Below, piece after piece: positions 52,108 to 60,067 of a DNA stretch of 64,000 nucleotides (position 1 is the first letter of the stretch; every line of letters starts with the position of its first letter). This DNA is from Streptomyces sp. B21-105 (GTDB lineage Bacteria; Actinomycetota; Actinomycetes; Streptomycetales; Streptomycetaceae). Location: NCBI RefSeq assembly GCF_036898465.1, contig NZ_JARUMJ010000001.1, positions 496,001-560,000 on the forward strand. The letters are read 5' to 3'. A program made the translations under genes and the position numbers. The notes beneath the pieces were generated by a model. The model saw only the letters and a program-made list of their open reading frames with translations, was not told the DNA's origin and did no database searches.

Positions 52108-52737
52108 ATGACAGCGCACCACCTCCAGGGCTCCCTCTTCGACCAGACCGACGAGCTGCGCCTCGGCACCCTCGACGGGCTGCGACGCACCGTGCTCGGC
52201 GCGGGCGCCTGGATCGACGTGCTGCCGGGCTGGCTCGCCGGTTCGGACGTCCTGTTCGAACACCTCGCGGCCGAGGTCCCGTGGCGTGCCGAACAGCGCA
52301 GGATGTACGACGACGTCGTCGCGGTGCCGCGGCTGCTGGCCTTCTACGGTGAGCGCGAGGCGCTGCCCCACCCGGTGCTGGACGAGGCGCGCCGGGCACT
52401 GTCCGCGCACTACGCCGGGGAACTGGGCGAGCCCTTCGTCACCGCCGGCCTCTGCCACTACCGCGACGGCCGGGACAGCGTCGCCTGGCACGGCGACCGG
52501 ATCGGCCGGGGCGCCGACCAGGACACGATGGTCGCGATCCTCTCCGTGGGCTCCCCGCGCGACCTGCTGCTGCGTCCCGCACGCGGGGGCGGGACGGTGC
52601 GGCGACCGCTCGGCCACGGCGACCTGATCGTCATGGGCGGCTCCTGCCAGCGGACCTGGGAGCACTGCGTCCCCAAGTCCGGACGCGCCGCGGGGCCGCG
52701 CATCAGCATCCAGTTCCGCCCGCGCGGAGTGCGGTGA
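52108..52737 (+). CDS. AlkB-like 2-oxoglutarate/Fe(II) dioxygenase
   Basis: The 209-residue protein shows the AlkB layout: substrate-lid region (WRAEQRRMYDDVVAVPRLLA), CHYRDGRDSVAWHGDRIG with the HxD iron ligands, a distal His in QRTWEHCVPK and the 2-oxoglutarate-binding RISIQFRPR. AlkB proteins repair alkylated bases by oxidative demethylation. The ATG at 52108 follows GCTGGAACC, a weak ribosome site. No ada or other alkylation-repair gene is adjacent. Confidence 0.88.
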   Translation: MTAHHLQGSLFDQTDELRLGTLDGLRRTVLGAGAWIDVLPGWLAGSDVLFEHLAAEVPWRAEQRRMYDDVVAVPRLLAFYGEREALPHPVLDEARRALSAHYAGELGEPFVTAGLCHYRDGRDSVAWHGDRIGRGADQDTMVAILSVGSPRDLLLRPARGGGTVRRPLGHGDLIVMGGSCQRTWEHCVPKSGRAAGPRISIQFRPRGVR

Positions 52738-52898
52738 CGGTGTGCGGTGACGGTCGCGCGGAGTGCGGTGACGACCGGGCGCGGGCGGAGCATCGACCTC
52801 AGGCGGCCCGCCGCGGGCGGCCGGCCACGGCTGCGGCCTACCCGGAGCCCCGCCGTCCGCATCCGTCCGGTGATCTGCTTTGCTGTCCCCCGTCGAGC

Positions 52899-52930
52899 AC
52901 GAACCTCCAGGACAACGAACCTCCAGGACA
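52899..52930. repeat. perfect 16-bp tandem duplication upstream of MBL-fold gene
   Basis: The 16-mer ACGAACCTCCAGGACA occurs twice in direct succession (52899-52914, 52915-52930), ending 11 bp before the ATG at 52942. It contains an AGGA that could serve as ribosome site in the second copy. It is a recent duplication that changes leader length. Confidence 0.85.
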
Positions 52931-52941
52931 CGGGGACGGCC

Positions 52942-53691
52942 ATGCGGGCAGACGTACGGCAAGTGGCGGACGGCACCTACCTGGTGCACGGCTCGCACAC
53001 CAACTGGGTGATCCTCTGCGAGGGGGACGCCTTCACCCTGATCGACACCGGTTACCCGGGTGACCGCGAGCAGGTCCTCGACTCCCTGGCGGCGGTGGGC
53101 GGTTCACCCGAGGCGCTCGCCGCCGTGCTGATCACCCACGCCCACAACGACCACCTGGGCTCCGCCGAACACCTGCGCTCGGAGTACGGCGTTCCGGTCT
53201 ATCTGCATGAGGCCGAAGTCCCGCACGCCCGCCGGGAGTTCCTCCAGCAGGTGAGCGTCGGCGCGGTCCTCAGGAACGCCTGGCGGCCCGGTGTCGTGCC
53301 GTGGCTGGTGCACGTGCTGCGCTCCGGCGGCACCGAGCAGCACCCGGTCACCGCGCCCGAGGCGTTCCCGGTCACCGACGGCCCACTCGACCTGCCCGGC
53401 CAGCCGGTCCCCGTGCACACCCCGGGCCACACCGACGGCCACACGGTGTACCACCTGCCGCAGGCCGGGATCGTCGTCTCCGGCGACGCGCTGGTCAGCG
53501 CTCACGCGACCTCACGGGTGAAGGGGCCGCAGCTCCTGCCGGACATGTTCCACCACGAGCGGGCCCGCGCGGTGGCGTCGCTGGACGTGATCGGCGGCCT
53601 GGCGGGCGATCGGCTGCTGCCCGGGCACGGCCCGCTGCACGAGGGGTCCGTGCGGGCGGCGGCCGAGCTGGCCCGCGAACGCGCCGTCTAA
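52942..53691 (+). CDS. metallo-beta-lactamase-fold hydrolase
   Basis: The 249-residue protein has the MBL metal-binding set: LITHAHNDHLGSAEHL, HTPGHTDGHTVYHL, VVSGDALVS and LLPGHGPLH. This arrangement is that of glyoxalase II-like and related hydrolases; the substrate cannot be told. The ATG at 52942 is chosen because the preceding residues are encoded by a duplicated non-coding stretch. A DUF4032 gene starts 9 bp after its stop. Confidence 0.9.
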   Translation: MRADVRQVADGTYLVHGSHTNWVILCEGDAFTLIDTGYPGDREQVLDSLAAVGGSPEALAAVLITHAHNDHLGSAEHLRSEYGVPVYLHEAEVPHARREFLQQVSVGAVLRNAWRPGVVPWLVHVLRSGGTEQHPVTAPEAFPVTDGPLDLPGQPVPVHTPGHTDGHTVYHLPQAGIVVSGDALVSAHATSRVKGPQLLPDMFHHERARAVASLDVIGGLAGDRLLPGHGPLHEGSVRAAAELARERAV

Positions 53692-53700
53692 GGTCGGGCC

Positions 53701-54936
53701 ATGGCTTTGCAGATCAGCGCCACCAACCCGGAGCACCCGGCACTCCTGCTGGAGCTGCCCTGGCACCTGCCCCTGGAGGAGTGGCCCGAGGAGGTCCTCG
53801 TCCCGCTGCCGCGCGGCATCTCCCGCCACGTCGTGCGCTACGCCCGGGCCGGCGACGAGGTCATCGCCGTCAAGGAGCTCGCCGAACGGCCCGCGCTGCG
53901 CGAGTACGAGCTGCTGCGCGACCTGGACCGGCTCGGCATCCCCTCCGTCGACCCGCTGGCCGTGGTCACCGGGCGCACCGAACCGGGCGGCGGTGATCTG
54001 GAGCCGGTGCTGGTCACCCGGCATCTGGGCGGTTCGCTGCCGTACCGGTCGATGTTCGAGACGACGATGCGCCCGGCGACCATGCACCGGCTGATGGACG
54101 CCCTCGCCGTGCTCCTGGTGCGGCTGCACCTGGCCGGTTTCGCGTGGGGCGACTGCTCGCTGTCCAACACGCTGTTCCGGCGGGACGCGGGGGCCTACGC
54201 CGCCTACCTCGTGGACGCCGAGACCGGTGATCTGCACCCGCAGCTCAGCCCCGGCCAGCGCGACTACGACCTCGAGCTCGCCCGGGTCAACATCAGCGGC
54301 GAACTGCTCGACCTGGAGGCCTCCGGGGCGCTGCACCCGTCCGTCGACCCTGTCGAGTTCGGCACCGAGATCTGCGGCCGCTACGGGGCGCTGTGGCAGG
54401 AGCTGACCCGCACCTCGGTGTACCCGGCGGGCAAGTACCACTACATCGAGCGCCGCATCCGCCGGCTCAACGAACTCGGCTTCGACGTCGCGGAGATGCA
54501 GATCGAGCACTCCTCCAACGGTGACTCGGTGGCCTTCGTGCCGAAGGTCGTGGACGCCGGCCACCACCAGCGCCAGCTGCTGCGCCTGACCGGTCTGGAC
54601 ACCGAGGAGAACCAGGCCCGGCGGCTGCTCAGCGACCTCGAGAGCTGGATGGCCACCCAGGACGACTACGCCCCGGGCGACCCCCTCGCGGCCCGCCCGG
54701 AGGTGCTCGCGCACCGCTGGGTGCGGGACGTGTTCCGGCCCACCGTGCGCGAGGTCCCCCTCGAGCTGCGCGGCTCCATGGACCCGGCGGAGATCTACCA
54801 CGAGCTGCTGGAGCACCGCTGGTACCTCTCGGAGCGCGCGCAGCACGACATCGGGGTCGACACGGTGGTCGCCGACTACATCCAGAACATCCTGCCCAAG
54901 GCGCGCGAGACCCTGGAACCGACGCTCCCGGAGTGA
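53701..54936 (+). CDS. DUF4032 protein with kinase-like N-terminal fold
   Basis: The 411-residue protein has kinase-type residues in its first half: VIAVKELAERPALREYELLR (Lys and Glu), WGDCSLSNTLFRRD (catalytic-loop Asp and Asn) and LVDAETGDL (metal-binding Asp). The second half is the DUF4032 region (KYHYIERRIRRLNELGFDVA, AHRWVRDVFRPTVREVPLEL). Family members are annotated as lipopolysaccharide-kinase-like; the substrate is unknown. It is probably cotranscribed with the MBL gene. The 55 bp after it hold imperfect CAGCCCTG repeats (about 54951-54990). Confidence 0.85.
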   Translation: MALQISATNPEHPALLLELPWHLPLEEWPEEVLVPLPRGISRHVVRYARAGDEVIAVKELAERPALREYELLRDLDRLGIPSVDPLAVVTGRTEPGGGDLEPVLVTRHLGGSLPYRSMFETTMRPATMHRLMDALAVLLVRLHLAGFAWGDCSLSNTLFRRDAGAYAAYLVDAETGDLHPQLSPGQRDYDLELARVNISGELLDLEASGALHPSVDPVEFGTEICGRYGALWQELTRTSVYPAGKYHYIERRIRRLNELGFDVAEMQIEHSSNGDSVAFVPKVVDAGHHQRQLLRLTGLDTEENQARRLLSDLESWMATQDDYAPGDPLAARPEVLAHRWVRDVFRPTVREVPLELRGSMDPAEIYHELLEHRWYLSERAQHDIGVDTVVADYIQNILPKARETLEPTLPE

Positions 54937-54991
54937 GCCGGCCCCGCCTCAGCCCTACGGCAGTCCTGCGTCAGCCCTGCGCAGCCCTGAA

Positions 54992-55864
54992 TCAGCCATG
55001 CGGCACGACGGCGACCGGGCAGTCCGCGTGATGCAGGACGCCGTGCGCCACCGACCCGATCCGGGCGCCCACGGCCGTGCGGTGGGCGCGTCGGCCGACG
55101 ACCATCAGCTGCGCCCGGCCGGACACCGAGAGCAGCACCTGCCCGGCGCTGCCCATCTCCACGTGCTCCACCACCGGAACGTCCGGGAACCGCTTCCGCC
55201 ACGGTTCCAGGGCGGCGGCCAGCGCGTTCTTCTCGTACGGCTCGAGACCGCCGGCCTCGTCGGCGAGCCGGAGCGAGCCGGGGCTGTAGGCGAACACGGG
55301 CGGCAGCGTCCAGGCCCGGACGGCGCGCACCGCCGCGCCGCGCGCGGCGGCCGTCTCGAAGGCGAACCCCAGGGCGGGGGCGCTGTCCTCGGGCTCGCCC
55401 TGCTGACCGACGACGATCTCCTGTCCGCCGGCCTCGGCCGACGCCCGGTCGCCCGCCCGCACCAGCACCACCGGGCGCGCGGCCTCGGCGATCACCTGCC
55501 GCCCGACCGAGCCCAGCAGGAACCCCACGACCGGCCCGTGTCCGCGGGAGCCGAGCACCAGCAGCTCCGCCTCCGCCGCCGCGGCGACCAGCGTCTCGAC
55601 CGGGCCGCCCTCCCGCACGTCGGTGGCTACGGCCAGCGCGGGGTGCCGTTCGGCGATCTCCGCGACGGCCCGCCCGGCCGCGTCCCGCACCCAGCGTTCC
55701 TGCGCGTCCCGGCCGGCCACGTCCTGCGCCGCGTTCGGCTGGAACCGCCAGGCGTGCACCACCCGCAGCTCCAGGTCGCGCCGGACGGCCTCGCGGGCCG
55801 CCCAGGCGAGCGCCGCGCGGCTCTCGTCCGTCCCGTCGACCCCTGCCGTGATCGGGCCCGTCAT
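54992..55864 (-). CDS. universal stress protein, two UspA domains
   Basis: The 290-residue protein is a tandem UspA. The first domain begins ITAGVDGTDESRAALAWAAR and ends LLVLGSRGHGPVVGFLLGSV, with the ATP-binding G-2x-G-9x-G(S) pattern. The second domain begins EIVVGQQGEPEDSAPALGFA and ends LMVVGRRAHRTAVGARIGSV, where the pattern is weaker. The ATG at 55864 has GAGGAGG upstream and is favoured over an upstream Met. It is divergent from the small VOC gene at 55927. Confidence 0.93.
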   Translation of the reverse strand: MTGPITAGVDGTDESRAALAWAAREAVRRDLELRVVHAWRFQPNAAQDVAGRDAQERWVRDAAGRAVAEIAERHPALAVATDVREGGPVETLVAAAAEAELLVLGSRGHGPVVGFLLGSVGRQVIAEAARPVVLVRAGDRASAEAGGQEIVVGQQGEPEDSAPALGFAFETAAARGAAVRAVRAWTLPPVFAYSPGSLRLADEAGGLEPYEKNALAAALEPWRKRFPDVPVVEHVEMGSAGQVLLSVSGRAQLMVVGRRAHRTAVGARIGSVAHGVLHHADCPVAVVPHG

Positions 55865-55926
55865 CCCGCCGCCTCCTCGTGTCGTGATCACATCCGTCGG
55901 GCCCCAGTCTTCACTACGCTGCGGGC

Positions 55927-56283
55927 ATGGCTTTGGAGTGGGAGCAAGTGATCGTCGACGCGGCCGATCCGGTGGCGCTCGGGCGCTGGTGGGCGGCGGC
56001 CCTCGGATGGGTGGTGGTCGACGAATCGGCCGACGAGTACGAGATCCGGCCGGAGCGGGACCGGCTGCCGGGCCTGCTGTTCGGCCGGGCGCCGGACACG
56101 AAGACGGTCAAGAACCGGCTCCACCTGGACTTCCGGCCGGACGACCGGGACGCCGAGGTCGCCCGTCTGGTCTCCCTGGGGGCTCGGCACGTGGACATCG
56201 GCCAGGGCGAGCAGACGTGGGTGGTGCTGGCCGACCCGGAGGGCAACGAGTTCTGCGTGCTGGCGTCACGGCGGACGCCTTGA
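55927..56283 (+). CDS. VOC (glyoxalase-like) protein, single domain
   Basis: The 118-residue protein begins WEQVIVDAADPVALGRWWAA and has NRLHLDFRPDDRDAEVARLV and VVLADPEGNEFCVL. This is the common actinobacterial glyoxalase-like/DUF-type VOC protein. It is a single module, unlike the protein at 1241. The ligand is unknown. Confidence 0.9.
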   Translation: MALEWEQVIVDAADPVALGRWWAAALGWVVVDESADEYEIRPERDRLPGLLFGRAPDTKTVKNRLHLDFRPDDRDAEVARLVSLGARHVDIGQGEQTWVVLADPEGNEFCVLASRRTP

Positions 56284-56427
56284 CCGAGCGCGCCCCGCGC
56301 TGTGCCGGCAGTGCACGGTCCCGGGACAACTCCGAGCGGACCCCGTCCGTCGAACATACGATGGGCACATCCGGCGCGGGCTTCGCCGTGCCGTCGTGAG
56401 CGACGACCCTCTCGGGGTGGGAGACGT

Positions 56428-58103
56428 ATGGCACAGGCCGCCGATTCGGCGCGGACCGTCATCCTGACCGTGGACGACGACCCGGGGGTATCCCGTGCCG
56501 TCGCCCGTGATCTGCGGCGCCGCTACGGCGCCGGGTACCGGATCGTGCGCGCCGAGTCCGGGGAGTCAGCGCTGGAGGCGCTGCGCGAGCTGAAGCTGCG
56601 CGGCGACCTGGTGGCGGTGATCCTGGCCGACTACCGGATGCCGCAGATGAACGGCATCGAGTTCCTCGAACAGGCGTTGGACGTGTATCCGGGCGCCCGG
56701 CGGGTGCTGCTGACCGCCTACGCGGACACGAGCGCGGCGATCGACGCGATCAACGTCGTCGACCTCGACCACTACCTGCTGAAACCGTGGGACCCGCCGG
56801 AGGAGAAGCTCTACCCCGTCCTGGACGACCTGCTGGACGCCTGGCGCGCCAGTGACTACCGGCCCGTGCCCGCCACCAAGGTCGTCGGGCACCGCTGGTC
56901 GGCGCGGTCCTCCCAGGTGCGGGAGTTCCTGGCCCGCAACCAGGTGCCCTACCGGTGGTACTCCGCCGACGAACCCGAGGGGCAGCGGCTGCTGGCCGCG
57001 GCCGGCGTGGACGGGCAGCGGCTCCCGCTGGTGGTCACCGCGCAGGGCACCCCCCTGGTCGAACCGGACGCGCCCGAGCTGGCCGCCCAGGTGGGGCTGG
57101 CGACCACGCCGACGGCCGAGTTCTACGACCTGGTGGTGATCGGCGGCGGCCCGGCCGGGCTCGGCGCGGCCGTGTACGGGGCCTCCGAGGGGCTGCGGAC
57201 GGTTCTCGTGGAACGCTCGGCGACCGGCGGACAGGCCGGGCAGAGCTCCCGCATCGAGAACTACCTGGGCTTCCCGGACGGGGTGTCCGGGGGTCAGCTC
57301 ACCGAGCGGGCGCGCCGCCAGGCCGCCAAGTTCGGCGCGGAGATCCTCACCGCGCGCGAGGTGACCGGGCTCGAGGTCAACGGGTCCGCGCGGGTGGTGC
57401 GCTTCTCGGACGGCTCGGCGGTGGCCGCGCACAGTGTGATCCTCGCGACGGGCGTGTCCTACCGGCAGTTGGCGGCCCCGGGCTGCGACGACCTGACCGG
57501 CTGCGGGGTGTTCTACGGGTCCGCGCTCACGGAGGCGGCCTCCTGTCAGGGGCAGGACGTGTACATCGTGGGCGGCGCCAACTCGGCCGGGCAGGCGGCG
57601 ATGTACCTGTCGCGGGGCGCCAAGTCCGTGACGCTGCTGGTGCGCGGGGAGTCGCTCGCGGCGTCGATGTCGCACTACCTGATCCAGCAGATCGAGGAGG
57701 CGCCCAACATCTCGGTGCGCGCCGGACGGTCGTCGAGAGCGCGCACGGTGAGGGGCGCCTGGAACAGCTGACCCTGCGGGACGTGACCACCGGGCAGCGT
57801 GAACTCGTCGACGCGCGGTGGCTGTTCGTGTTCATCGGCGCGGCCCCGCTGACCGGCTGGCTGGACGGCGCGGTGCTGCGCGACGAGCGCGGGTTCATCC
57901 TCGCCGGCCCCGACCTCACACCGGACGGGCGGCCGCCGGCGGACTGGGAGCTGGACCGGCCGCCGTACCACCTGGAGACCAACATCCCCGGCGTGTTCGT
58001 GGCGGGCGACGCGCGCGCCGAGTCCGCGAAACGCGTCGCGTCCGCCGTCGGAGAGGGAGCCATGGCCGTGATGCTCGTCCACCGTTACCTGGAGCAGTCG
58101 TGA
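56428..58103 (+). pseudogene. receiver / thioredoxin-reductase-like fusion, interrupted by a 1-nt frameshift
   Basis: The intact product would be about 558 residues. Residues 1-135 are a complete receiver (TVDDDPG, phospho-Asp in ILADYRMPQMNG, LLTAYAD, YLLKPWD). Residues about 150-220 look like a thioredoxin-fold module without cysteines (VREFLARNQVPYRWYSADEP, RLPLVVTAQGTPLVEPDAPE). From about 230 a thioredoxin-reductase-like flavoprotein follows (VVIGGGPAGLGAAVYGASEG, GGQAGQSSRIENYLGFPDG, VYIVGGANSAGQAAMYLSRG) that lacks the CxxC redox pair. At 57724-57725 one base is missing from a G run: the first frame stops at 57771, while the +1-nt-corrected frame continues to GVFVAGDARAESAKRVASAVGEGA and a stop at 58103. 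The stop overlaps the next start. It may be a sequencing error. Confidence 0.85.
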
Positions 58104-59605
58104 GCGGGCGGCTGATGCCGTGCAGCCCGGGCGAGATCAGCTCGCTGTTCCTGTTCGAGAAGCTCTCCCCCGACCAGCTGGGACGGCTGTGCGGCGAGGG
58201 GCGGGTGGAGAAGTTCGAGCCCGGCCCGGTGTACACCGAGGGCGATCCGGCGACCTGCTTCTACGTGATGATCGAGGGCTCGGTCGTGATGTACCGGCGG
58301 GTCGGCGGGGACGACATCGAGGTCAGTCGCACCTCCCAGCGCGGGGTGTACGCCGGGGCCATGCAGGCCTACCTGGGCGACCGGGTGCCGCAGGTCTACC
58401 AGAACTCGATGCGGGTGACGGAGCCGACCCGGTTCTTCGTGCTGCCCGCCGAGTCGTTCTCGGCGGTCATGCAGGAGTGGTTCCCGATGGCTGCCCACCT
58501 GCTGGAGGGGCTGTTCTTCGGCTCGAAGAACACCCAGCGGGCCGTCGGCCAGCGCGAACGGCTGCTGGCGCTGGGTTCGCTGTCGGCCGGTCTCACGCAC
58601 GAGCTGAACAACCCGGCGGCGGCGGCCGTGCGGGCCACCGCCACGCTGCGCGAACGGGTGGCGAAGATGCGGCACAAGCTGGCCGTGATCGCCTCCGGCG
58701 GCTACGACCCGGCGGCGCTGACCCGGCTGATCGAGATCCAGGAGCGCACGGCCGAACTGGTCGCCAAGGCACCGACGTTGAGTCCGCTGGAGGCCTCCGA
58801 CCGGGAGGACGCGCTCACCGACTGGCTGGACGACCACGACATCGCGGAGGGCTGGCGGATCGCGCCGACCTTCGTGCAGGCCGGACTCGACGTGGACTGG
58901 CTGGAGCAGGTGGCGGACGCCGTCGACGAGGACATCCTGCCGGGCGCGATCGGATGGCTCAACTACACCGTCGAGACCGAGCTGTTGATGGACGAGATCG
59001 ACGACTCGACCAACCGCATCTCCCATCTCGTCGACGCCGCCAAGCAGTACTCCCAGCTCGACCGCGCCCCCTACCGGGTCGTCGACGTGCACGAACTCCT
59101 CGACTCCACCCTGCTGATGCTCGGCGGCAAGATCGGCCGGCGCATCCAGGTCGTCAAGGACTATGACCGGACCCTGCCGAAGATCCCCGCCTACCCTGCC
59201 GAGCTCAACCAGGTGTGGACGAACCTCGTCGACAACGCCGTGTTCGCCGTCGACAGCGCCGGCGGCGACGGCACGTTGACCGTGCGGACCGCGCGCGAGG
59301 GCGACCGGCTGCTGGTGGAGTTCCGCGACACCGGCCCCGGCATCCCGCCGGACATCCGGGGCCGTATCTTCGACCCGTTCTTCACCACCAAACCGGTCGG
59401 CGAGGGCACCGGCCTGGGCCTGGACATCTCGTGGCGGATCGTCGTCAACAAGCACCACGGCAACCTGCACGTCGAGTCCGCGCCGGGCGACACCCGCTTC
59501 CAGGTCCTGCTGCCGCTGACCGCCCCCGATCCCAGCGCCGACGGCGACCAGGACCCCGGGACCGAGACCCCCGACACCCCCGAGACCGCCGAGGAGCCCG
59601 TATGA
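58100..59605 (+). CDS. histidine kinase with N-terminal cyclic-nucleotide-binding domain
   Basis: The 501-residue protein starts with a Crp-like sensor beta-roll (LFLFEKLSPDQLGRLCGEGR, VYTEGDPATCFYVMIEGSVV) to about residue 140. It continues with a dimerisation helix bearing the H-box (LGSLSAGLTHELNNPAAAAV), a long helical insertion (about 190-330) and a HATPase domain (NQVWTNLVDNAVFAVDSAGG, FRDTGPGIPPDIRGRIFDPFF, GEGTGLGLDISWRIV). It has no membrane segment. The GTG at 58100 overlaps the stop of the receiver-reductase gene, making that receiver the obvious partner. The last codons overlap the UBP-finger gene start. Confidence 0.92.
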   Translation: MSGRLMPCSPGEISSLFLFEKLSPDQLGRLCGEGRVEKFEPGPVYTEGDPATCFYVMIEGSVVMYRRVGGDDIEVSRTSQRGVYAGAMQAYLGDRVPQVYQNSMRVTEPTRFFVLPAESFSAVMQEWFPMAAHLLEGLFFGSKNTQRAVGQRERLLALGSLSAGLTHELNNPAAAAVRATATLRERVAKMRHKLAVIASGGYDPAALTRLIEIQERTAELVAKAPTLSPLEASDREDALTDWLDDHDIAEGWRIAPTFVQAGLDVDWLEQVADAVDEDILPGAIGWLNYTVETELLMDEIDDSTNRISHLVDAAKQYSQLDRAPYRVVDVHELLDSTLLMLGGKIGRRIQVVKDYDRTLPKIPAYPAELNQVWTNLVDNAVFAVDSAGGDGTLTVRTAREGDRLLVEFRDTGPGIPPDIRGRIFDPFFTTKPVGEGTGLGLDISWRIVVNKHHGNLHVESAPGDTRFQVLLPLTAPDPSADGDQDPGTETPDTPETAEEPV

Positions 59606-59955
59606 CCGACGTGGACGGCATCGACCCGAGCGTCCCGCCCAGCGGCGACGGCTGCGTCGACTGCGACGCCGCGGGCGGCTGGTGGTTCCACCTGCGGCGG
59701 TGTGCGAGCTGCGGGCACGTCGGCTGCTGCGACTCCTCCCCCGCCCAGCACGCCACGGCCCACTACAAGGCCACCGGGCATCCCCTGGTCCGCAGCTTCG
59801 AGCCGGGCGAGGAGTGGTTCTGGGACTACTCCTCGGACGAGCTCTACGAGTCGGGGCCGGAACTGGCCCCGCCGGTCAGCCACCCCGCGGACCAGCCGGC
59901 GCCGGGGCCGGCCGGGCGGGTGCCGCAGGACTGGGCGCGAGCGCTGCACCGCTGA
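59602..59955 (+). CDS. UBP-type zinc-finger protein
   Basis: The 117-residue protein carries a ZnF-UBP domain: Cys18, Cys21, Cys34, Cys37, Cys42 and His50, His54, His60 (CVDC, CASCGHVGCCD, HATAHYKATGHPLVRSFEPG). It is followed by an acidic EEWFWDYSSDELYE stretch. In eukaryotes this fold binds the free C-terminus of ubiquitin; the bacterial ligand is unknown. The ATG at 59602 overlaps the kinase stop (ATGA), so it is the third gene of a coupled cassette. Confidence 0.92.
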   Translation: MTDVDGIDPSVPPSGDGCVDCDAAGGWWFHLRRCASCGHVGCCDSSPAQHATAHYKATGHPLVRSFEPGEEWFWDYSSDELYESGPELAPPVSHPADQPAPGPAGRVPQDWARALHR

Positions 59956-60067
59956 CGCCGCCGGGCCCCGCTCCCTGCCCCGCTCCTGGCCTCCCTTGCG
60001 TCCTCGCTCCCGGTCTCCGTCCCTGGTCGCGGCCCGCCTCGTCGGTGGCGCGTGCCAGGATGGAGGC

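Noticed and set aside
59969..60028. Pyrimidine-rich tract before the LAL gene as a functional element
   Set aside because: Only simple C/T composition is visible, without hairpin, repeat unit or promoter boxes.
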